A stretch of DNA of 9,779 nt, from NCBI GenBank assembly GCA_021828405.1, contig JAKARZ010000063.1, positions 1 to 9,779 of the forward strand. Reading direction: 5' to 3'. Of this stretch, positions 7,701 to 9,779 are shown one piece after another (the first letter of the stretch is position 1; every line of letters begins with the position of its first letter). This DNA is from Bacillota bacterium. Lineage in GTDB: Bacteria; Bacillota_E; Sulfobacillia; Sulfobacillales; JAIMBI01. The position numbers were made by a program, and so were the translations under genes. The notes beneath the pieces are model-generated. The model made no database searches. It was not told the origin of the DNA and worked only from the letters and a program-made list of their open reading frames with translations.

Positions 7701-7868
7701 AAGTTCGTCACCCGCGGCACCGTGGAAGAACGCATTCATGAGATGCTGGTCGAAAAGCAGGGGGTGGCCGACCGCCTTGTGGGTGATGGCGAGCAGTGGC
7801 TCACCGAGTGGGACAATGACGACGTTTTGAACTTGTTCCGTCTCCAAGAAGCTCTGGTGGAGGTGTAG
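4794..7868 (+). CDS. SNF2-family DEAD/DEAH-type helicase (SWIM-associated, YwqA-like)
   Basis: This is a large ATP-driven translocase of the Swi2/Snf2 superfamily (1024 residues), expected to move along double-stranded nucleic acid and displace bound proteins. Roughly residues 1-540 form the N-terminal region typical of the bacterial subgroup, beginning MNTLHAASDGMALALWAE and including an SNF2-associated segment. The ATPase begins near RPYQARGLAWL (about 548). It has motif I ADDMGLGKT (K580), motif II DEAQ (675-678), motif III LTGTPVENH (about 702) and the C-terminal lobe with IFTQFREMG (about 866), LFLHGG, KAGGTGLNL, RWWNPAVENQATDRAF and RIGQ (arginine finger region, about 959). The start at 4794 is chosen because the N-terminus then looks family-like; its ribosome-binding site is weak (GGGGTGGGGA). 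Longer starts at 4728 or 4650 are possible. The SWIM gene begins one base after its stop, so the two are coupled. Confidence 0.92.
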   Translation: MNTLHAASDGMALALWAETSDYTRRAARAALPKLPFAVRGDELTALVQRFWPFFESPARRQVLWVPAAPDGPIPPGEAAADPAAVTLRPFRVATVAVPLEWWPVLFSPRDGEGALRHLGEGVWADASWDVWSALFALAQSLVVRHQYWPSTRRDGQVLYGEWAPEWSQHDQDRAATLARRLPGAARALTEKADTPPARDPLQVAEAFVTAAVDQLVRDSMADTPRPQRVAVSIHDRWCQSLLGPDGLVAGSPAELSALESSVAGWSRPLTLLHALPFRLVFRVVEPTSSDTDGEADDPGDGVWHVTFHAVAQRDPSLSVELDDLWRQLQGKKRSLGDPWDAVAREHLLLALGQAAAVSPAVRSVLGGPAPSTLVTDVAGAYRFLTEDAALLEQAGFGLELPGWWQASASGVKSRAHVRAPMGIPGRFGLDALVDVDWQAVLGDAVLSPEELERLAEAKTPLVKIRGAWVHVRAEDAVRILQRAQSESRMRARDALRLAMAGTASAGEADDTVAGADVTGWLKEMLDTLTAGGERTREVLAPPAAFSGVLRPYQARGLAWLGNLATWGLGGLLADDMGLGKTVQTLALIQALREQDAEPRPALLVAPPSILGNWEAEARRFTPTLPVLMHHGADRAGGDEFAELAREQGVVLVSYGTLRRDAETLREVSWRAVIADEAQAVKNYTTRTWRALASIPADFRLALTGTPVENHVGDLFSLIEQVNPGWLGTAAQFRRQFLLPIHREHEEGAAERLRDLTSPFILRRTKTDPTIAPDLPDKIEMVQYCQLTPEQAALYRAVVTNLEDQLHEAEGMERRGVILTTLLRLKQLANHPAQFLGDGSALPGRSGKLERLEVLVDEILDNGERGLIFTQFREMGTLLQHHLQERFGRTVLFLHGGVPRVERDRLVAQFQRVDGGPPLFILSLKAGGTGLNLTRANHVVHYDRWWNPAVENQATDRAFRIGQVKAVRVHKFVTRGTVEERIHEMLVEKQGVADRLVGDGEQWLTEWDNDDVLNLFRLQEALVEV

Positions 7869-7869
7869 C

Positions 7870-8718
7870 ATGCCGTCCTGGGACGACGAGTGGGGCTGGC
7901 CCAAGTCCACGCCCCGACCGGTCGCGGGGGGAATTCGAGCCCGCACCAAGCGGGGCGGATTTGGCGCCACCCCGGCGGGAGCACACTGGGTGGCGCTTCT
8001 GGAAGGGGGCACCCCGGATCCACGCATGCAGCGCGGCCGCCGGTATGCGCGAGGCGGGCAGGTGCTGGAGATTTCCCTCTCGCCCGGGCTGGTCGCGGCC
8101 AAGGTTCAGGGATCCAGGCCACGCCCGTACCGCGTGGAAATTAGACTCGGCCAGTTCTCCGCCGTAGAGAAAGCCGCCGTAGGCCGCGTCTTGGAAGCAC
8201 ACCCGGCGCTGTTGGTGGAGCTGGCCGCGGGCCACGTCTCGGACGACTGCCTTTCCGTGTTGCAGCACGAAGGTGTGGGCCTCCTGCCTGCGTCGCGGCG
8301 GGATCTCACCCTCTCGTGCTCGTGTCCCGACTGGGGCGATCCCTGCAAGCACGAGGCCGCCGTCCTGTACCTGGTGGCCGAGGAACTGGACCGCAACCCC
8401 ATCGGTCTGTTGATGCTGCGTGGGTTGGAGGCGTCGGTGCTGTCGCCCGCCCCTACGGCGTCAGCGGTTGCTGCGCAAACGGTGCCGCTCGACCCCGACC
8501 CCGCCACGTACTGGGGCACCTCGGATCCGCTGCCAGGCGATGTCGCGGCGACGGAGCCGCGCCTCACAGCGCCGGTGCTGGAGCGCTTGGGCGCGTTTCC
8601 CTTCTGGCGGGGGGAGGAGCCGCTGAGAGACCGGCTGGTGCCGGCGTATCGGGCGGCCGCCGCGCATGTGCGGGCGCAGCTCACCCGTTCCGAGGCGGAA
8701 TCCCCCGATGCGGAGTGA
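7870..8718 (+). CDS. SWIM zinc-finger protein, partner of the SNF2 helicase
   Basis: This 282-residue protein carries a SWIM zinc finger, a domain thought to bind DNA or proteins and often encoded next to SNF2 ATPases (ywqB beside ywqA in B. subtilis). The zinc ligands are C150, C152, C159 and H161 in SCSCPDWGDPCKHEAAV, matching CxC-x6-CxH. The N-terminus (WDDEWGWPKSTPRP, then KRGGFG and RRYARGGQVLEI) is the usual lead-in of actinobacterial and Chloroflexi SWIM partners. The C-terminal third is Pro/Ala-rich linker followed by an LERLGAFPFWRGEEPL segment typical of this group. Start ATG 7870-7872 has GGAGG (7859-7863) six bases upstream, lying inside the end of the SNF2 gene, so translation is coupled. 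Likely role is to target or regulate the ATPase; the biological process is not established. Confidence 0.92.
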   Translation: MPSWDDEWGWPKSTPRPVAGGIRARTKRGGFGATPAGAHWVALLEGGTPDPRMQRGRRYARGGQVLEISLSPGLVAAKVQGSRPRPYRVEIRLGQFSAVEKAAVGRVLEAHPALLVELAAGHVSDDCLSVLQHEGVGLLPASRRDLTLSCSCPDWGDPCKHEAAVLYLVAEELDRNPIGLLMLRGLEASVLSPAPTASAVAAQTVPLDPDPATYWGTSDPLPGDVAATEPRLTAPVLERLGAFPFWRGEEPLRDRLVPAYRAAAAHVRAQLTRSEAESPDAE

Positions 8719-8723
8719 GCCCG

Positions 8724-9338
8724 TCAGTCTGCGTCCCCGACTGCCGGCCCTGCGCGCAAGTCGTACCGCATGATGGGACGGGACGGCGTGCGCGCGGTCA
8801 CGGTCGCGAACCCCGCCCGGCGAAAGGCCGCCGCACTGCCCGTGAAGTTATTGCGGGTGGCGCCAGGCACCGACGCGTCCACGGGGTATGCCTCCAAAAC
8901 GTCCGCGTGGGCGGCGCGCGCCGCGTCGACTGCGGCAAGAATCAGCGCGGACGCGACTCCTTGGCGTCGATACCCCCGCCGCACAAAGAAGCAACTGATG
9001 GACCACACGGGCGCTTCATCCACGCGGCCCAGGTAGCGCGCGTGGTCCAGCCACGGCAGCGCATCGCGCGGCGTCAGTTGGCACCATCCCACCGCGAGCT
9101 CGCCGTCAAACGCCAGGAGGCCGGGCGGGGGCCCGGCGCTCACCAAATCACGCAGGTCCTCCCGATTCAGCGCGTGGGGGCGCCGATAGTATGCGGGGCC
9201 GAGCCGCCAGTACATGCACCAGCACCCGCTGGAGGCCCCTGCCTTTCCAAACAGGTTAGCGAGGGCGTCCCAATGGTCGGGGGTCAGGGGTTCGATCCTC
9301 AGGACAACCACCGCCTTCCGTTCGCTGCGCCGTATCAT
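8724..9338 (-). CDS. GNAT family N-acetyltransferase
   Basis: This 204-residue GCN5-related acetyltransferase should transfer acetyl from acetyl-CoA to an amine; the substrate is unknown. The acetyl-CoA pyrophosphate loop is R-R-Q-G-V-A within RGYRRQGVASALI (121-133, Q/R-x-x-G-x-A). Upstream is VWSISCFFV (beta 4) and downstream LEAYPVDAS and AAFRRAGF (C-terminal strand). An N-terminal GCWCMYWR motif (38-45) places it in the subgroup of small cytoplasmic GNATs with a Cys-rich N-terminal signature. The ATG at 9336-9338 is preceded by GAGGGAG at 4-base spacing, which is short. A GTG further in, near VVVLRIEP, is an alternative. It is convergent with the SWIM gene, with only 5 bases between stop codons. 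A decayed relative lies at 4250-4596. Confidence 0.88.
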   Translation of the reverse strand: MIRRSERKAVVVLRIEPLTPDHWDALANLFGKAGASSGCWCMYWRLGPAYYRRPHALNREDLRDLVSAGPPPGLLAFDGELAVGWCQLTPRDALPWLDHARYLGRVDEAPVWSISCFFVRRGYRRQGVASALILAAVDAARAAHADVLEAYPVDASVPGATRNNFTGSAAAFRRAGFATVTARTPSRPIMRYDLRAGPAVGDAD

Positions 9339-9474
9339 CCCGCTCCCTCGTCCGGCTCTGTCCTTTCGGCAGCCGACTTGATGCTATGCACCGTGGTGCG
9401 CTCATGGTATCAAACGGTTATGCGGGTTGCGCGCCAGGCTGCGCCCGCTGGAGCCTTGGGAAAGAAGGTGCCGC
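9339..9474. promoter_or_regulatory. Divergent intergenic region with a small palindrome
   Basis: This 136-base gap separates two divergently transcribed genes and should hold both promoters. It contains the perfect palindrome GCACC-GT-GGTGC (9388-9399). For the minus-strand GNAT gene, TTGATA (9408-9413) is a good -35 candidate, but the -10 choices around 9383-9390 match poorly. I could not pick a convincing plus-strand promoter. The palindrome between them could be an operator. Confidence 0.3.
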
Positions 9475-9779
9475 ATGGCCAGCGTATTGTGGGCGCGCAT
9501 CGGTGAGCCCGGCCAGGAAGTGTGCACCATCGAGACGGAGCCTGGGCTGGTGCTGGCGGGCACCGTGGTCACCGCCCTTGACGGCCAGCCTACCTCCGTC
9601 GCGTACGTCGTGGCAACCGATCCCCAGTCGGGTGTCACGCGCACGGTGGACGTCGAGATGCGGTGGGCGGGCTCGGTCCGTACGCTCTCCCTCCGACACG
9701 GCGACGAGGGGCACTGGTGGGTGAACGACCGCCATGACCCCACTCTGGATGGACTTGACGACGTCGACCTGGGGGTGAC
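9475..9779 (+). CDS. Putative glycolipid-binding protein (DUF1089-like), 5' part only
   Basis: The frame is open from ATG 9475 to the window end (101 codons) and is cut by the edge. It begins MASVLWARIGEPGQEVCTIE, continues with PTSVAYVVATDPQSG, then VDVEMRWAGSVRTLSL and HWWVNDR, and reaches GLDDVDLGV. This order (LW-R, then LAYRV, then a W-x-x-NGR-like turn and a C/DVDLGF-like end) is that of the putative glycolipid-binding family (Pfam Glycolipid_bind, PA1994-like), which folds as a closed beta structure. Family function is poorly known. The ribosome-binding site is AGAAGG, six bases before the ATG. There is no signal peptide. It is divergent from the GNAT gene. The usual protein is about 180-200 residues, so roughly half is missing. 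Confidence 0.75.
   Translation, partial: MASVLWARIGEPGQEVCTIETEPGLVLAGTVVTALDGQPTSVAYVVATDPQSGVTRTVDVEMRWAGSVRTLSLRHGDEGHWWVNDRHDPTLDGLDDVDLGV

Noticed and set aside
6153..8102. A 649-codon open frame on the minus strand, opposite the SNF2 and SWIM genes
   Set aside because: It has no recognisable domain, is rich in Arg/Pro/His/Gly and lies fully antisense to two well-supported genes. Long antisense frames are common in GC-rich coding DNA.
9286..9300. GGGGTTCGATCCTC, resembling a tRNA T-loop
   Set aside because: It lies inside the GNAT coding region, and no matching acceptor, D or anticodon arms are found around it.
8316..9506. A 396-codon plus-strand open frame across the SWIM end and GNAT gene
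   Set aside because: The composition is that of a shadow frame (Arg/Gly/Ala/Pro-rich), and it overlaps two convincing genes in other frames.
1..9779. CRISPR array, defence island or biosynthetic cluster
   Set aside because: I saw no regularly spaced direct repeats, no Cas, toxin-antitoxin, restriction or phage structural genes, and no biosynthetic megasynthase on either strand.

Overview
This is a GC-rich bacterial window. No ribosomal or other taxonomic marker is present. GTG and TTG starts, strong Shine-Dalgarno sites (GGAGG, AGGAGGT) and an SNF2/SWIM gene pair like B. subtilis ywqA/ywqB suggest a high-GC Gram-positive-like lineage (Bacillota, Chloroflexota or a related thermophile/soil phylum). 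That placement is a low-confidence inference.

Layout. 1-502 is the 3' part of a frameshifted ISAzo13-family transposase, followed by about 370 bp with no recognisable gene. 873-3962 is a minus-strand three-gene operon, transcribed right to left: two tandem paralogous M24 metallopeptidases (prolidase / Xaa-Pro aminopeptidase type), then a fold-type-IV PLP aminotransferase-like protein. A candidate promoter overlapped by an inverted repeat lies at 4038-4077. 4008-4793 has no intact gene. It holds a decayed GNAT acetyltransferase fragment that is a paralogue of the intact GNAT at 8724-9338, plus a long 48-nt hairpin. 4794-8718 is a translationally coupled plus-strand pair: an SNF2-family helicase of about 1024 aa and a SWIM zinc-finger protein. 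A convergent GNAT acetyltransferase follows only 5 bp away. The window ends in the 5' part of a putative glycolipid-binding (DUF1089-type) protein, divergent from the GNAT gene.

How the genes fit together. The two peptidases could release amino acids from proline-containing peptides, and the PLP protein could act on one of the products; this is inferred from operon structure only. The SNF2 and SWIM proteins are expected to act together as a nucleic-acid remodelling pair.

The most interesting points are: the PLP enzyme has histidine where the Schiff-base lysine is expected although the rest of the site is kept; the decayed GNAT copy has a strong orphan ribosome-binding site and a structured leader; and the peptidase operon has an operator-like inverted repeat. 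I did not find a clearly new multi-gene system such as a defence island, CRISPR array or biosynthetic cluster.
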